Positions 1 to 12,860 of a stretch of 64,000 nt of DNA are shown here, piece after piece. The stretch is from Pyrrhoderma lamaoense (taxonomy: Eukaryota > Basidiomycota > Agaricomycetes > Hymenochaetales > Hymenochaetaceae). The first letter of the stretch is position 1. Each line of letters opens with the position of its first letter. The stretch covers positions 1,364,001 through 1,428,000 of the forward strand of contig NBAZ01000004.1 of NCBI GenBank assembly GCA_002794735.1, in the 5' to 3' direction. Under the pieces are notes generated by a model, which made no database searches, was not told where the DNA came from, and saw only the letters and a program-made list of their open reading frames with translations. Made by a program: the position numbers and the translations under genes.

Positions 1-3000
1 AAAGTGATATATTTACACTGTCTCGCGATCGTGTATTACGAAGATGGACTGCAACAAGAGGATGTCAAGATCAGATACCTCTCGGAAACGCCGGTAGCGG
101 CGAGGAAAGTCCTACTCCTTTGTTGGACCCACGACCCCAGAAGTCAATCCAGGTCTTTCACGTGCCGAACTCCGATGTCTCCGAGGAAATTGATCTTGTA
201 TTAGTCTTTACACCAACGCCATCCTCTCCCGCAACGGCTGGAGTCTTCAAAGTCATCGATCCAGGCGATGCTAAAACAGGGGGCAAGGCAACTATACTAG
301 CAACATTCGATGCTTCTCCTGCAAGTGTGTTCTGCAATCTTCTAGATTTCTCGGTTAATCAGAGTACCTTGTTTGTACTCTGGGAAAGACAAGGTCAATC
401 GGTGGTGGAAATGACTCATATCGGTACAGCCACGAGTGAACGGACTACTCCCGCCCCCGTTGTATGGAGTAGAGCCCGATTGGATCAACATAACGAGCTT
501 GACCACAGCTCTATGGACTATTTACTTTTACAGCCAGGCTCTCTGACTGAAAAGTTCTTGCAATTGGTTTTGCGACCGGGATTATTTTCTGTAGTTACAC
601 TACGAGCAGCATTGCAAGAATACAGGGAACACTATCTCTCCTTACCGGGTCCTCACCCTTCTCCTTTGCTAAGCACCTATGCCACACTTAGTGAAAGTAT
701 TGCCGCTATTGTTGGTTGCACTGTTGAACTAACTCGTGATCCAAATACTGGTGCTTCCCTACATAAACAATATTGGAATGCATTAAGACGTGACTGGGAA
801 GGATTTGTAGCTCGATGCAGAGAAATCGAGCAAAGCGCCCGCTGGCCTGTTTGCCTTGGGGTCGCATCTAATGATCAGGTTCTATTTTTTGAACGCGAGC
901 GTATGGGTCAATGTGTTGAAGAGGATACAGCATTGCAGCTACATCATTTACTCACTAGTTCAGCAGATACGGATGCTGTTCACATAGTCTTGAGCACTTG
1001 CTGGAAATTACGGGAAAAGATCCCTGCCACTCTTATACAAAGAATTGAAACGGAAACTTTGAGTACTCTCAACCAGGAATACTCATTTCCTTTAGTGGAC
1101 ATACTCACCGATGCTTCTAACAAAATCTTTTATAAAGAAGAACTTGAAGAGGGTCTTGAAGCATGGATCAATGAAAGGTTAGGAGGTGTAGAAGACTTTG
1201 ATTCTGCTGTCCGAGTCGCATTGGATGTTATTGGTGGTTTGGACAAGGCCGTCAAACAAGAAGAAGATGAGGTTGAATTGATCATCCCTCCTACCACTCT
1301 TGAATGGGTAAGAGCTTTGGCGGGATCGTATATTGCAGAGACAATTGAAATCCGATACAATTTATGCCTGGCACTTGTCGTCCTACTGTATTTGATAGTC
1401 GACGATCTACAGGCCTATGATCCAGCCCTTCTAGCTGAAGTTTTCTCGGTGATCCGAGGAGTTGCAATGTACAGATATCTCTGCAGACAACCCGCGGGGA
1501 TCTGGAAGGTAGAAGGCCGATAGTACAGTCAGAATCGATGACAGCAGATGATGTAGCCTCTCGCCTAGACGACATGCACATGTCTCGAGGGGGCAGGATC
1601 CCTACTCCGAGTTATAGTTTAGTCCACCGACTTCTGTCTGAGACTGGCCACCCATCTCTTCTTCCTGCTGCTTCCCATTACTTCCTTGATCAAGTTGGCC
1701 TCCTTTCCGGGGAATCACCTGCACATGTGACCCGAAGCGAAGTACTCCTATGTGAACGATTACGTCTCCTGGGTTATCTAGAAAGTGCAAGATACCTACT
1801 TACTTGGCTTCCTCGTACACCCGCAGTGTGTTATGTACTTGGAAGATTATGGATTGATGCTGGTCGTGAAGCTGAAGCAGTTCTGCTTCTTCAAGGCGTT
1901 GGTGGATGTTTTGGTAATTTCCTGATATTTTCGTCTACGTATTACACACTCACTTCTAAATATAGGACCAGAAAGTGTACTTTCAAGTGATGACCATGAG
2001 GCCTTGACTTCTGTGTTGCCGAGTGGGAGATTTGAGACAGAGTGCGAGTATTATATACACGTTGCCCATCTTTTTAAAGCAAGGAATTTGGTTTCCTATC
2101 AAGTACAATTCTTGAAATTGGCATTATCCGTATGGCCCGAAGGAGATGATATCGAGGCCTCTGTCTCGACTTGGGCCGAAATAATAAAGGGGTATACCGA
2201 GTTGCATCTTTACGAGGATGCTTATTGCGCCCTGATTTCATCACCTCACCAGGATCAGTATGTTACATTCGTCTGAATAGTATTTTTTTTACCTCACTCT
2301 GACACTTATCTTTCCAGGAGGCATCAATACGTCTCGCAGTTAGTTTATAAGATGTGCGAGGAAGACGCTCTTGATCGTCTTCTGTCGATGAATTTCCGCG
2401 GACTTGTGCAAGAAGTCGAACAGTCGCTTTCATTTAAGGCGCGAAATGCTGATCCACGCGTCCATCCAAATTGGTCGCAGATTCTCTACACGTGGTATAC
2501 TGTACGGGGCGACTATCGCAATGGCAAGTAGAATCAAAATAGTTACGTATTCCAATTTATTGACTGGCAACGTTTTGTAGCTGCATTAACAATGTATCTG
2601 CGTTCTCGCAAGCTCAGTCTCCTGCAAAATGATTCAGTGATAGCAGTGAATCTTGTAAAAGAACAGGTGCAGGCATTGAGTATATCAATGAATTCTCTTG
2701 GACTTGTAGAGGGCAAGAATTTGTTTATACTTGTTCCTTCCCAAGGGAGTACCTTACCGGTATGTACAATTTTGCCCGTGATTTTAACTTTTCTGAGGAA
2801 TAGTATCAGCCACGAAAGCGTCGGAAGATCGGCGGATTTATCCCCGAGGCTAAGTTTACTACGGGAAAACGTAATCTAGAAGTTGTCAAGCTTAGTGACA
2901 TTGAACAAGAATATGTTCACCTCTCAGCCAATCTTCAGCTTTTGCGACGTGACCCATCGTTATCAGGTATAATCGTTCGCAAAAATAAAAAAATGAAATG

Positions 3001-4005
3001 CCAGTACTCATCACTGCTGTTTTAGTATCCTCCTTAACACCTTGGGTTACTGTGTCTAAACTTGCACAAGAGGGGCTATTTGATCTAGCAATGTATACTG
3101 CAAAGAATCTTTCTGTTGATATGACTGAGCTCTTCCAACGTTTAGCGTCATTATGTCTCCGTCTTACCGGATCTTCTGACACAGTCCTGTAAGAAAATAT
3201 GTATATCCATTCTCCTAATCTCTCATATCTGACATTATATGAAGGATGGAAGCTACCTCATCGGACTGGTTGCTGACGGACAAGGTTTCATCTTGGCCCG
3301 GAACTACTGCAGACCGTGGATGGCGTTACCTAAGAGAAAGTCTGGAGCGGTATGACACCCCTGAGACGGATTTTAGCTATAGTAAAGCGGTTTTGGAAAC
3401 TATTCTTTCTCATGAAGCCACTTCACCACCACAACCGTGGTTGCTTACATCCATCAAGGTGAGCCATTCTTACTTCTATTTTGTTCTTCTCCGGCTGTAC
3501 TTGTATATTTGCTTGAAATTGGAATGTGAAAATTGACTGATGAACTTCTTTCATGTATGCGCAATATATATTTAAACAGGAACATCATCCGGACTACCTT
3601 ATTCGCTTGTGCCTCCGCTACGGTAATGTGGAGGAAGCACTTGAACATACAATACGTCTAGTCAGTTCTGTAAGTCTTGTCTTAGTCCGAGAGATAGGAA
3701 ATCTCTCCTTTCTTGTGATCTCAACATCGGAACTAATACCTCCTTTTCTTCCCCTCCTCCTCTTTCTCATATCTCATTTTCGTCCATTGTCTTTCAAATT
3801 CTAGTCTACTTCAAGTTGGGGTAGTACTTCTTCAAAAGAGTCTGGTTGCACATGGTTACCATACACAGTGATCGACACTGTCCTCAAGTCAACAGAAGCG
3901 GACATATCCCCTCGTGCAAAAAAGCTTCGCGAGACCTTGCAGACGGAGGTCACAAACCGATTAATTCGGCTAAAGAAGCACTGTGAGATAACAGTACCTC
4001 GGTAA
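1..4005 (+). CDS. NUP160: Nucleoporin NUP160/Nup120, 3' part (5' end outside window)
   Basis: Scaffold nucleoporin of the Y-shaped (Nup107-160/Nup84) complex of the nuclear pore. Frame 3 is open from the first base, so the gene starts left of the window. The first visible residues, FTLSRDRVLRRW, fit the end of the family's beta-propeller; the rest is the long alpha-helical domain. About eight introns can be traced. Exon joins include G|GPESVLS at about 1965 and the C-terminal part EHHPDYLIRLCLRYGNVEEA at 3580-3650. Translation ends in HCEITVPR with stop 4003-4005. The intron at 2524-2580 starts with GC (G|gcaagt) rather than GT; only this site keeps the frame. At 1496-1499 the frame breaks: CRQPAG continues into GDLEGRRPIVQSES one frame over, as if one G were missing from the G run. 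Identification rests on motif memory and helical layout, so Nup120 versus Nup160 naming is a convention. Confidence 0.85.
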
Positions 4006-4590
4006 ATAAGTAATTAAGCCGGGATAAAACTATCAATAAAAATCTTTTGTTTATGTTCCATTATTTGTATTGAGTTATGTACTATGATGCCCTATCCTCC
4101 TTTTTTAGATGCTTTTTTATAACCTTGCTATTAGTTTCATCACTATCATAATCTCGTTTACAACCTCCACCTCATAAACATGTTCTTCTTACAATTTGCA
4201 ATTGGGATGCAATAGAATGAAGGAATGTGTTATGCATGCTTAGCTTTATAGAAAAACAATGAATTCCAGTAAAAGAAAAGTAGAAAAAAAGGAGTTAGGG
4301 GAGTTAGAGAACCATCAGAGCAGACACACATAGCGTAATATACAGATACAACAAAGTCGTAGTAAACACAAACAAGTCTCCCGAAAAGGAAAAAAAAGTT
4401 GTTCAGATAGGGGGGGAGAAGGAAGGGATAATTAGGCATAGAGAATTAATCCATAGACAAATACGTATACTTAGAGCAACAGACATGCTTGAGTAGAGAA
4501 AAGTTGGAGTACAGAAGAAAGAGTTGTGATATTTACAGAAATAAAGGGGAGGGGAGTCAAGTTGGTAGATGGGATGAGGTAATTCGCTTT
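4006..4590. other. Convergent 3' intergenic region
   Basis: AT-rich spacer between the 3' ends of NUP160 (+) and the Zn2Cys6 factor (-). An AATAAA-like hexamer lies about 30 bp after the NUP160 stop (about 4035). The stretch also holds purine-rich low-complexity sequence. I see no coding pattern in either strand. Confidence 0.6.
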
Positions 4591-7500
4591 TTACATGTGA
4601 GAAGGATCTTGTCTTTGCATGACATCTAAGAATCGAGCCCATTCGCCTTGACCAAAACCTACTGATGCGCCCCACATCGAGTCGTTTGCACCTTGAACAT
4701 ATGCTGCTTCACCGTATTCTGGTGCGTTGACGGGGAAAGGCTGATGTGGAGGAGGGCGTGGTTGCTGAAGCTGGGGTACATACTGTGGAGGGGGTACTTG
4801 ACCTGGTCCATAATTTAACGTCGCAGACGAGTTATGATGAAGATTTTGAGCATGGTGAGATGGTCCATGAACAGAGTGTTGTATGTGTGGAGCAGTTTGT
4901 GCGTAGGGTGGTGCATTGGGATGTGCTGTAGGAGAAGGACGCCCATCTATTGGACTATCAATAGTGGTTCCATCAGGAATCACGTGTGGTAGATGGAGAT
5001 GTGTGGCAGGAGATAAAGTACCAGTACTTGCAGTTGTTGATAAAGGTATCGGGTGGATTGCGGAGGGAGGGGTAGCCGAATTTGAGCCATGAGGGGAATC
5101 TAGCATGCTCCGGCGTAGGGGAGAGTCAACGAAGGAGTTCGGATAAGCAGGGGAATCATGATAAGGGAATGCAAGTCCTTTGACAACCTTAAGAACCTGA
5201 CGCTTTTTCTTTTCCCGTTGGTCAGCGGTCTCTCCTGCCTCAAGGGATTCGTATAAGGGTGCTAGAGCAGTAAGCATATCAATAGCTTTGTCTGCAATAG
5301 CAACACCTCGAGACATATTTAGAATGTCAAGCACTCGGCGGATCTTAGCACGGAAGAGGCTCGCCCCTGGTTGATCTGGGTTTGCAATAAGTTGGAATGA
5401 AAAGAACATCGCGGCACTGAAACAATGGAAAGGACCCCAATGAACGTGTCCGGGAACAGCAAGTGAAGAATTGGCTAGAAGATCTGGTCGAGCTTGACCA
5501 ACCAGTTGTATTAGACTATCGGCAGCGCTGACGGCAGTCTCAAGAGAATGCGCCATATGCTCGTTCATGGTAGTACTATTGACTGAAAGACCCTTCTTTT
5601 TGGTAGTAGCAGCTGCGGCTGCACGTTGAGCATCGTGAGCAGCGGCTGCATAAGGTCTATGCAAGCTGAAGCGAATATGATAATAACTTGTACGTATAAT
5701 TATGCTTTGGACTCCAAGGCGCATTTGTTGCGGCATTGGGCTAGCAAGTGCGCGGGCCAAGCGATATTCGTCCAGATCAAGCTCCTTAGGGAGGTCTTCT
5801 AACCACGCAAGAAGCTCATTATCGCGCTCTTGAACTCGCTCATAGGGAACAGGTCGTACAGATACAGCATCATCAACAATACTTCCTAAAACAAAAGCAA
5901 GACGAAATAGGTGCAAATTTGGAAGGAAGAGTCGCCCATCTGGATCCACTGCTGGATCAATATGCTTTACAAGCAATATAAGTAAGGGGTATCATTCGAT
6001 TCAAATTATATACTAAATATACTTACAGATGGCATTCTTGTGTCGAAGTGATGGGAAGCTATTGACAAAGGTCGACCGAAGAGGAAGCACTGCCATCTGA
6101 AATTGGGAAATGACATTACTACTTTTGGACATATCTTCAGGGTTGTTTATTACTTACCGCTCAAGGAGAATGATATGCCACCAAGCCCACCTACGGCGCT
6201 CTGCTAGGTCTCGGGCATCTTCCACTTGTCAGGGTCACGATGTAAACCCATAGCTGTTCCTATGCATACAAGCTCGCCACGAATTGTCCATATTTCTTCA
6301 CTATTATTTTTTGACAAAGTGAGATAGTGTGTCCGAACAAGTAAGAGTTCTACCAATTCCAGTGATAAAGAGTGAGATTCAGCACGATGCCTACTCAATA
6401 CGTCTCTAGCTATATCATAATAGCGCTCGCAGACTTGTTCACGGTCCGGGGGTAGTGATGTTAAAAGCGGATGCCGCTCTGGGATGTATCGAATTGCTAA
6501 TGCCATGACTACACAGAGGGTAGCCAGGATCAATCGGTCTGAGGATTGACCAGACTTGAATTTCGTCCAAGCGGTCATGAAAGACTGAGGGTGAACATGG
6601 CGGTACATCCAATTGCAATATTCAAAATAAAAGTCAACAAGTCCTGTGAAGCGTAACTGAGTCCGACATCAAAAAGAAGCATTTGAAAAGAGGGAAGACA
6701 AACCATCAATGATATGCAATTGAGGCAACAGCGCAAGGAGATCATCATCATACGAGCGAGTTTGCTCTTGAAGATGCAGTGAGCTTTCATCGCCGGAACG
6801 GGCAGAGTCACCGCCATCGTCTTCTTTGCCCTCGCGTTGGTCCGAAGACTTGAAACTCAATAAATGTGTGACCATAGATGTTGGTCCCGCATAAAGGCCC
6901 CCCTGGCCCTTCTGGTTGAGCATCCCGGGCGGTGATTTATTGAATGATTCCTCTACGTTTGCCGATACTCTGTCAGGTGGTTCCTGTGAAGCTGGACCTA
7001 TCTTCTGAGCGCTGGAAGAGGCAGTAACGACTGATGGAGAGACTCCTGAGCGAACAATATACGCTTCGAGGGTAGTCAATGACTGTCGAATACGTGCAAT
7101 TTCATGGTGAGGGTCAACCTTGCTCCCACTTTTGAGAAACAAGGAATTAGAGTGATGAGAATAAAGAAAAAGGACACCACGGACCGTGGATCCTCGGATG
7201 GTTCGTTTGCGGCACCTTGGTAGCAGGACATTACAGTTCCTGTGAAAATAGGCTAAAGATTTAGACTCCGGGGAAGCATGGAGGATTAGCACGAACCTCG
7301 TAGTACACAGGACGAACAAGGTCGGCCCCTGGAAATATTGAAATTGAGCGAGAAGGGAAGGGTTATGAATTAGAGGGCTTGGAGGGGACCAACCTGTCGC
7401 ATTTGAGTTTGCTATTCCTACAAGGTTCACAGTTGATAGCTTTCCTTGCACGCTTGGCTGGAGGTTTGTTCTGAGAATCACGTTCTACAGTGGGAGAACG

Positions 7501-7629
7501 TGTGGAATCGTCTGCGGAAGCAAAATTCCCATCGGTATGCTCTGATTTAAGACGCTGTGTTGGTCGCGGGCTTGGGTCAAAACGAGGCTGAGGATGAGCG
7601 GCGGAAGGGGTGCCCTCCATTGGGGCCAT
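4591..7629 (-). CDS. Zn(II)2Cys6 fungal transcription factor (Fungal_trans domain)
   Basis: Nuclear DNA-binding regulator. The N-terminal binuclear cluster is split by introns: CEPCRNSKLKCDR at about 7390-7440, RPCSSCVLRG at about 7280-7315 and VMSC after the next splice near 7240. A Ser/Pro-rich linker follows. The Fungal_trans domain runs from about 6650 to 5350, with YRHVHPQSF, GTAMGLHRDP, WQCFLFGRPLS and ASHHFDTRMPS. The tail (5350-4591) is rich in Pro, His, Gln and Ser. The start is the ATG at 7627-7629; a second ATG three codons on is possible. The frame breaks at about 6208-6212, where KMPE should run into DLAERRRWAWW but one base is lacking. The gene is divergent from STI1. No regulated pathway can be read from the sequence; it resembles many 'xylanolytic activator-like' annotations, which say little about targets. 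Confidence 0.88.
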
Positions 7630-8089
7630 GGCCGCGCGCGACGGCGAGGAAAGCTGAGGAGGATGAAGGAAAGTGGCAGAGCAGAGAGAATGGAGGAGCG
7701 GATGGAGGAGAGTAGAGTTAAAGGCTAGGTACTAAGTACTTACCTGAGGACCTGCAAGAGTAAGTAATAAATATAACTCATGATTATTATAATTATTATC
7801 AATTTATTACCAGAACGGGTCGCTAATATTCGCTGTCCCATTTTCGATCAAACCCTTCTATAAAGAAACTTCGGCAGTCTCGGCACAGATGCTTCATCGG
7901 GAGAACCTTAATTTTCTATATCCGGATATTTCTAAATATTAGGTAATATTGTTATTATCACTCATTCTAGACGTTTCGCGAATGCACGTCAGTTCCCTAA
8001 ATGCGTACAAATTCATCAGCTCAAGTCAGCTTTTCAACTTCACTCGTTATACTTTTAGACAGTGACAGTGAACTCATCCATCCTCAATC
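7630..8089. promoter_or_regulatory. Divergent promoter between Zn2Cys6 factor and STI1
   Basis: A 460-bp spacer serving both start codons. It is AT-rich around 7770-7860 and contains two heat-shock-element-like sequences on the STI1 side, listed separately. No ORF of note. Confidence 0.6.
7964..7983 (+). promoter_or_regulatory. Heat shock element-like site upstream of STI1
   Basis: Four adjoining 5-bp units read aTTCt aGACg tTTCg cGAAt. This is the alternating nTTCn/nGAAn pattern bound by Hsf1 trimers, with one mismatch (GAC for GAA). It lies about 107 bp before the STI1 ATG. A second, two-unit match, aGAAa cTTCg, is at 7864-7873. STI1 is a classic Hsf1 target in yeast, which makes function plausible but unproven here. 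Confidence 0.6.
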
Positions 8090-10264
8090 ATGACAGACGT
8101 AAACTCTCTCAAGGACGAAGGGAACAAGGCGTTCGTCGCTAAGGATTATGACAAAGCCATTGAACTATTTACAAAAGCTATCGAACTTGATCCTACCAAT
8201 CACGTCCTCTACAGTAACCGCTCTGCTGCGAGAGCCGGAAGAAAGACTGGTTGGCTGCCCTAGAGGATGCTGAGGCTGTACGTGCCTGGTCATTGAATCA
8301 TAAAACAAGATACATAACAGACCCTAAATTTTCTTACTTTCCTTTTTAATTAGTGCATAAAAGCAAATCCTACTTGGTCAAAAGGTTATGCCCGCAAAGG
8401 CGCCGCTCTTCATGGTGCTCATAGATGGGACGACGCCATTGCCGCCTACGAAGAGGGTCTTAAAATTGAGGATTCTCCTGCCCTTCGTAAAGGTCTCAAA
8501 GAAGTCAAAGACGCAAGGCAGTATGAGACCGTCGATGTAGACGATAGTAATGTTATGGGTCTTGGAAAGATATTTTCAGACCCAAACATGATTTCTAAGC
8601 TTGCGGCAAACCCCAAGACTGCGAAATACCTTGCAGACCAAAGTTTCATGAATAAAGTATGTACAATTTATCAGTATATGCGCATCCATTTGTTCTCAAC
8701 TCCCGCTTTCTTAAGCTTCTCTTAGTCCAGAAGAACCCTCAACTAGCTTCTGGAGTCCTTCAAGATCCGCGAATGATTGAAGTAATGGGTGTCCTGATGG
8801 GTGTAAACTTATCGGCCTACGAAAGACCAGAGGGCTCAGGGGATGATCTCCCGCCACAGGCCCAACAATCTCCGCCAATGTCTCCCAAGAGTTCGGCCCC
8901 AAAACCCTCTTCCTCGAAGGTTGAAGAAGATGTACCCATGGCAGAGCCCGAACCAGAGGAGGAGGATCCGGAAGTTATTGAAGAAAAGAAAGCCAAAGCC
9001 TCAGCTGAGGAGCAAAAGAAACTGGGTAGTGACGCCTACCGCAAGCGCGACTTTGAAACAGCGGAAGCTGCTTTCTCAAAAGCATGGGAGATTTGGCCCA
9101 AAGACGTCACTTTCCTAACTAATCTCAGTGGTAAGTGCGATTCTATATTTATATCAGAATCGAGTGTGTTTCACTAATGTTCCAATGATAGCTGTTCAGT
9201 TTGAGAAGGGAGACTACGATAAATGTATTGAAACTTGCGAAAAGGCTATTGAAGAAGGTCGTTCTGTTCGTGCGGATTACAAGATCATCGCAAAGGCTTA
9301 TGGACGAATTGGTTCTGCTTATCAACGCAAGGGAGACCTCGAGGCAGCAATCCGGTTCTTCAACAAGTCATTGACTGAGCACCGAACCCCAGATGTCCTG
9401 AATAAGCTACGTGATGCAGAACGCGAGAAGGCTACTGCTGATGCCAATGCATACATTGATCCCGCGCTCAGCGAGAAAGCACGTGAAGAAGGAAATGCGC
9501 TATTCAAAGCTGGAGATTTCGCGGGTGCCGTAAAGAGCTATACTGAAAGTATCAAGCGTGATCCCAAGGACCCAAGAGGTTATAATAATCGGGCATTGTG
9601 CTATACCAAATTGGCAGCCTTGCCTGAGGCACTGAAGGATACGGAAACTGCCATTAAAGTGGACCCTAACTTCGGTACGTTATTGCTAACCCTTTTGGCA
9701 ATGCAATCTTATATCCTAATCATTTATCATTTTATATGATTCCAATCAATCCGGTTTTGCGGATATACAGTGAAAGCGTATATTCGTAAAAGTAATGTGC
9801 TTTTCTCTATGAGAGATTACACTAAGGCCATCGAAGCTATACAAGAAGCTGCCGAACATGATACTGAGGGCGCAAATACCCGAGAGATCCAAGCTCAGTT
9901 ATTAAAGTGTAATCAAGCATTAATGACCCAGCGTGCTGGCGAAACGGAGGAAGAGACTTTACAGAGGGCTATGAGAGATCCCGAAGTAGCTGTACGTTGC
10001 TCCCCTTTTTTTTTCTCTCAGAATTTTCAACTTTTCCAATCTATCATCTATCTATCTACCTGTCTATCTGTCTTTTGCACTGTTTACTGAAAGTGAAAAA
10101 CTCTTTACTCTTATCTACAGAAAATCATGAGTGACCCGATAATGCAGCAGATTTTGCAACAGGCACAACAAGACCCTGGGGCGTTACAGGAGCATATGAA
10201 GAACCCAGGTGTACGGGAGAAGATCATGAAGCTTGTCAGCGCTGGTATAATAAGAACACGGTGA
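8090..10264 (+). CDS. STI1: Hsp70-Hsp90 organising co-chaperone Sti1/HOP
   Basis: Cytosolic adaptor that uses TPR domains to bridge Hsp70 and Hsp90 during client folding. Six exons are seen: 8090-8277, 8354-8656, 8716-9130, 9192-9674, 9771-9991 and 10121-10264. TPR1 begins LKDEGNKAFVAKDYDKAIEL. A DP-type helical segment follows (FMNK..QKNPQLASGVLQDPRM). TPR2A/2B contain GSDAYRKRDFETAEAAF and EEGNALFKAGDFAGAVKSY. The C-terminal DP2 motif has IMSDPIMQQILQQAQQDP. The product, about 580 aa, is full length for the family. In exon 1 the frame breaks at 8239-8241: SNRSAARAG should go on as KKDWLAALEDAEA, but one A is lacking. Everything else is intact, so a sequence error is likelier than a dead gene. 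HSE-like sites lie upstream. Confidence 0.95.
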
Positions 10265-10853
10265 TAAACTTACATCTTTCCAAATCATCTGTGTGTTCTG
10301 TCTTCTACTTGTTTTACTTCTTTTTTGTCTGTATCAATTTAGGACATTTAATCACTGTTGTTGTCGTTACAAAGAATCTCATATTTTGTATTGCATTTCT
10401 TTTTGACCCATCCAATTACACCCTAGGAACAGAAGCAAATTGATGACCAAATTACATTTATATTTGAGTGTGCCGAATCGCGGTTTTAATACATACTTCA
10501 AATTTGTCTCCCTCCCTCTCCGGGAAAGTTTAACCAAGGGCAAACCCTACTTTAAATAGAAAAAATAAAGACACACAGAGAAAGAATGCCTAGAGACCAG
10601 AAACCATAAGGAGATACCAAAGAAGCAAAGAAAATAAACACATAATCTGAACGCTTTAACTGCTCTAATTTGTAAATTTGAAATTTCAACAAAAAAAACA
10701 CACTAATTCTACCTTTTCTTCTTCTCTACCCCCCTCACATCCCCTAAATTTTCTTCTCTCACTCAAAAAATAAGAAAAAGAAAAAAATGAGAGGATGAAG
10801 CACCACCCCATCCTTCCCCGCCTTCCCTTCTATCTCTCCCCTGCCCTGAATTT
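10265..10853. other. Convergent 3' intergenic region
   Basis: Spacer between the 3' ends of STI1 (+) and the aldo-keto reductase (-). It is T-rich then A-rich, with poly-A tracts near 10690-10790. No supported gene. Confidence 0.6.
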
Positions 10854-12860
10854 TCAGGCCTTCGTAGATGGGGAAGCCCAGGACCACCCAAAGTATCCGG
10901 ATTCTTTAAAAATATTGATTACCTTCTTTTCAATCTCCTGGCGCTTCGCAAGTTCGACTGGGTTTAGTTCGTGCGCGGCTCGCCAGGCTTTGACAGCTGC
11001 ATGCACTTCACCGGGACTACTTAGCCCGACTACGCACGGAATCCCACTACTTGACTGTGCACCACCGCTATCTGTCGTCTCTTCGTCCCTGCCACTACCA
11101 CTACCACTAACACCACCACCACCATCGTTGTTATTGCTTCCTTCTACTGCTACTATTACCTCTTCTTTACCTTTAACTCCTTCTTCTCCTTCTAATTCTC
11201 CTTCTTCCCCTTCTTGCTTTCTGATGACACCATTGCCATTAACACCAAATATGGCATTATCACCAACCTCGCGCATTGCGTAGCCGAGAGCGAGGTCCGG
11301 AAGACCGCCTTCCCAATCTTCTTGACTGGCAATGAGGTCCACCGCTTGTTGGACTGCGTCACGCAACGGTTGAGGTGCTGGATGCCAAACCGGTGGCTTC
11401 GGAGTGAGGAGACCCATGTTGAGTGGTGAGGCTGCTACGAGTTGTTTAACTTGTGCGCGGGAGCGAAGAACTGGTGCGAAGGAAGCAAAAGAAGGGTTCT
11501 GGAGATTCGAATGAGAGTATGATAGAATGATGTCAACAGGCTTGTACGGCGGTGTATGTAGAATGAGAAGCGCTATGCGAAGAAGCGTCGGGAGTGGGAA
11601 ACCTTGAGATTTTTTAAAATTTTGTTTATCAGTTTCAATTGTCATTTCAGTTTTATTTTATTTCGTTTCGAAGTGTGTGTGCGTGTGTGTATGTGGTTCA
11701 AGTCAGAAGACGCCGTTTTAATGAAAGAATCGGTTCGTTTTGTTTGGCGCGAATGTTGTGATAAAGTAAATTGCTAGTTAGAAATCAAAGTTCGAAAACG
11801 TTTGATGAGAGAAAAAAAAGAGTTGAGAGAGAGGCGATTAGATGAGGGGAGAGGATTGTGTGTGGATGCGATGGAGCGGAAGGGAAGGGAAGAAGAAGAA
11901 GAAAAAAAATGTTACCGGTGATGCCAATGTGTTTAATTATCCCCTCAGACTGTAGCTTCTGAAGTTCCGCGTATGCATCAAGCACGCGCTGGTCGCCTTC
12001 TCCCCAAATCTTTGCTTCTTGCTCAGGCGCTAAACCGTATAATGCAGCTTCGGTATCGAGAGCCGGTGTGTGGTCACCTTCCCTACGTGGCATTACTTCA
12101 TTTGCAACAAACTCAATATCATGAAGGTAGACGACGTCAAGGTAAGGTGTATTAAGCCGTGAAAGACTTCGTTCTACACTCTTTCGGATTGTTTCTGGAG
12201 AATAGTCAAATGCCTCACGTTCTACTCCATACCGGCCAGCCTTTGTCATCTGTAAACATGGCAGATATTGGTTTGTTGCTTATTTATACCTGTAGCCCAG
12301 GATTTCTTACTAGTTTGTACGAGGAGCGCGGAAATTCAGACTCTAGATTCTTGAGAACAGCTCCCAGTACAATTTCGGATGGGCCATAGTAAGCGGAGGT
12401 ATCAAAAGCAGTTATGCCATAACTAAAGTTTGTGATTACGGAGTGAACAATAGCAAAGAGAAGATTAACAGTAAATTAGCCGAGTGCTTACCGGAGAGCC
12501 GTTCTGACAGTCCGAAAGGGAAGAAGACTAGAAGAAAAAAGCAAGTGAACTTTGTTCAGGATAAACGAGTATCTAGTTTATTAATCAGATACCCAGACCT
12601 TTCAAGGTAGCTATCATTATTGTAGCTGTTGCAAAATGAAGCGCCACCGAAGATAAGAGGAGGTAATTGCAAGTTTCCTGTAGCGGACTAGAAGTATTAA
12701 GGTGGCATGGTTTGATTATAGACTGAGGCAAAACAGATCGGAGAAAGGGAAGTAATACCAAAGATAGACCATCGGCAGGCACTTCTTCAGGAGAGTCATT
12801 GATATCAGCCGATGGAGGTAATAAAAATGTTGGTTGAGGAGAGTCAAGTGGCATCACCAT
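10854..12860 (-). CDS. Aldo/keto reductase, ARA2-like (D-arabinose dehydrogenase family)
   Basis: NAD(P)-dependent aldo-keto reductase fold, likely cytosolic. Six exons fit in phase: 12759-12860, 12599-12687, 12492-12527, 12311-12422, 11916-12249 and 10854-11602, giving 473 aa. Motifs include LPPLIFGGASF at the barrel entry, TAFDTSAYYGPSE (catalytic Asp and Tyr region), the Lys in MTKAGRYG, LDVVYLHDIEF, and IKHIGITG. The order matches yeast Ara2 / plant L-galactose dehydrogenase, so a role in making D-erythroascorbate is possible. The last exon carries a low-complexity insert (about 11090-11230) rich in Glu, Gly, Ser and Asn, unusual for the family. The intron before it is long for this genome (313 nt). 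An upstream GTG is in frame, but the ATG at 12860 is preferred. The substrate is inferred only from resemblance. Confidence 0.85.

Noticed and set aside
8239..8241. STI1 as a pseudogene because of an in-frame stop in exon 1
   Set aside because: Both sides of the break match the TPR family perfectly and all later exons are intact; a missing base explains it better.
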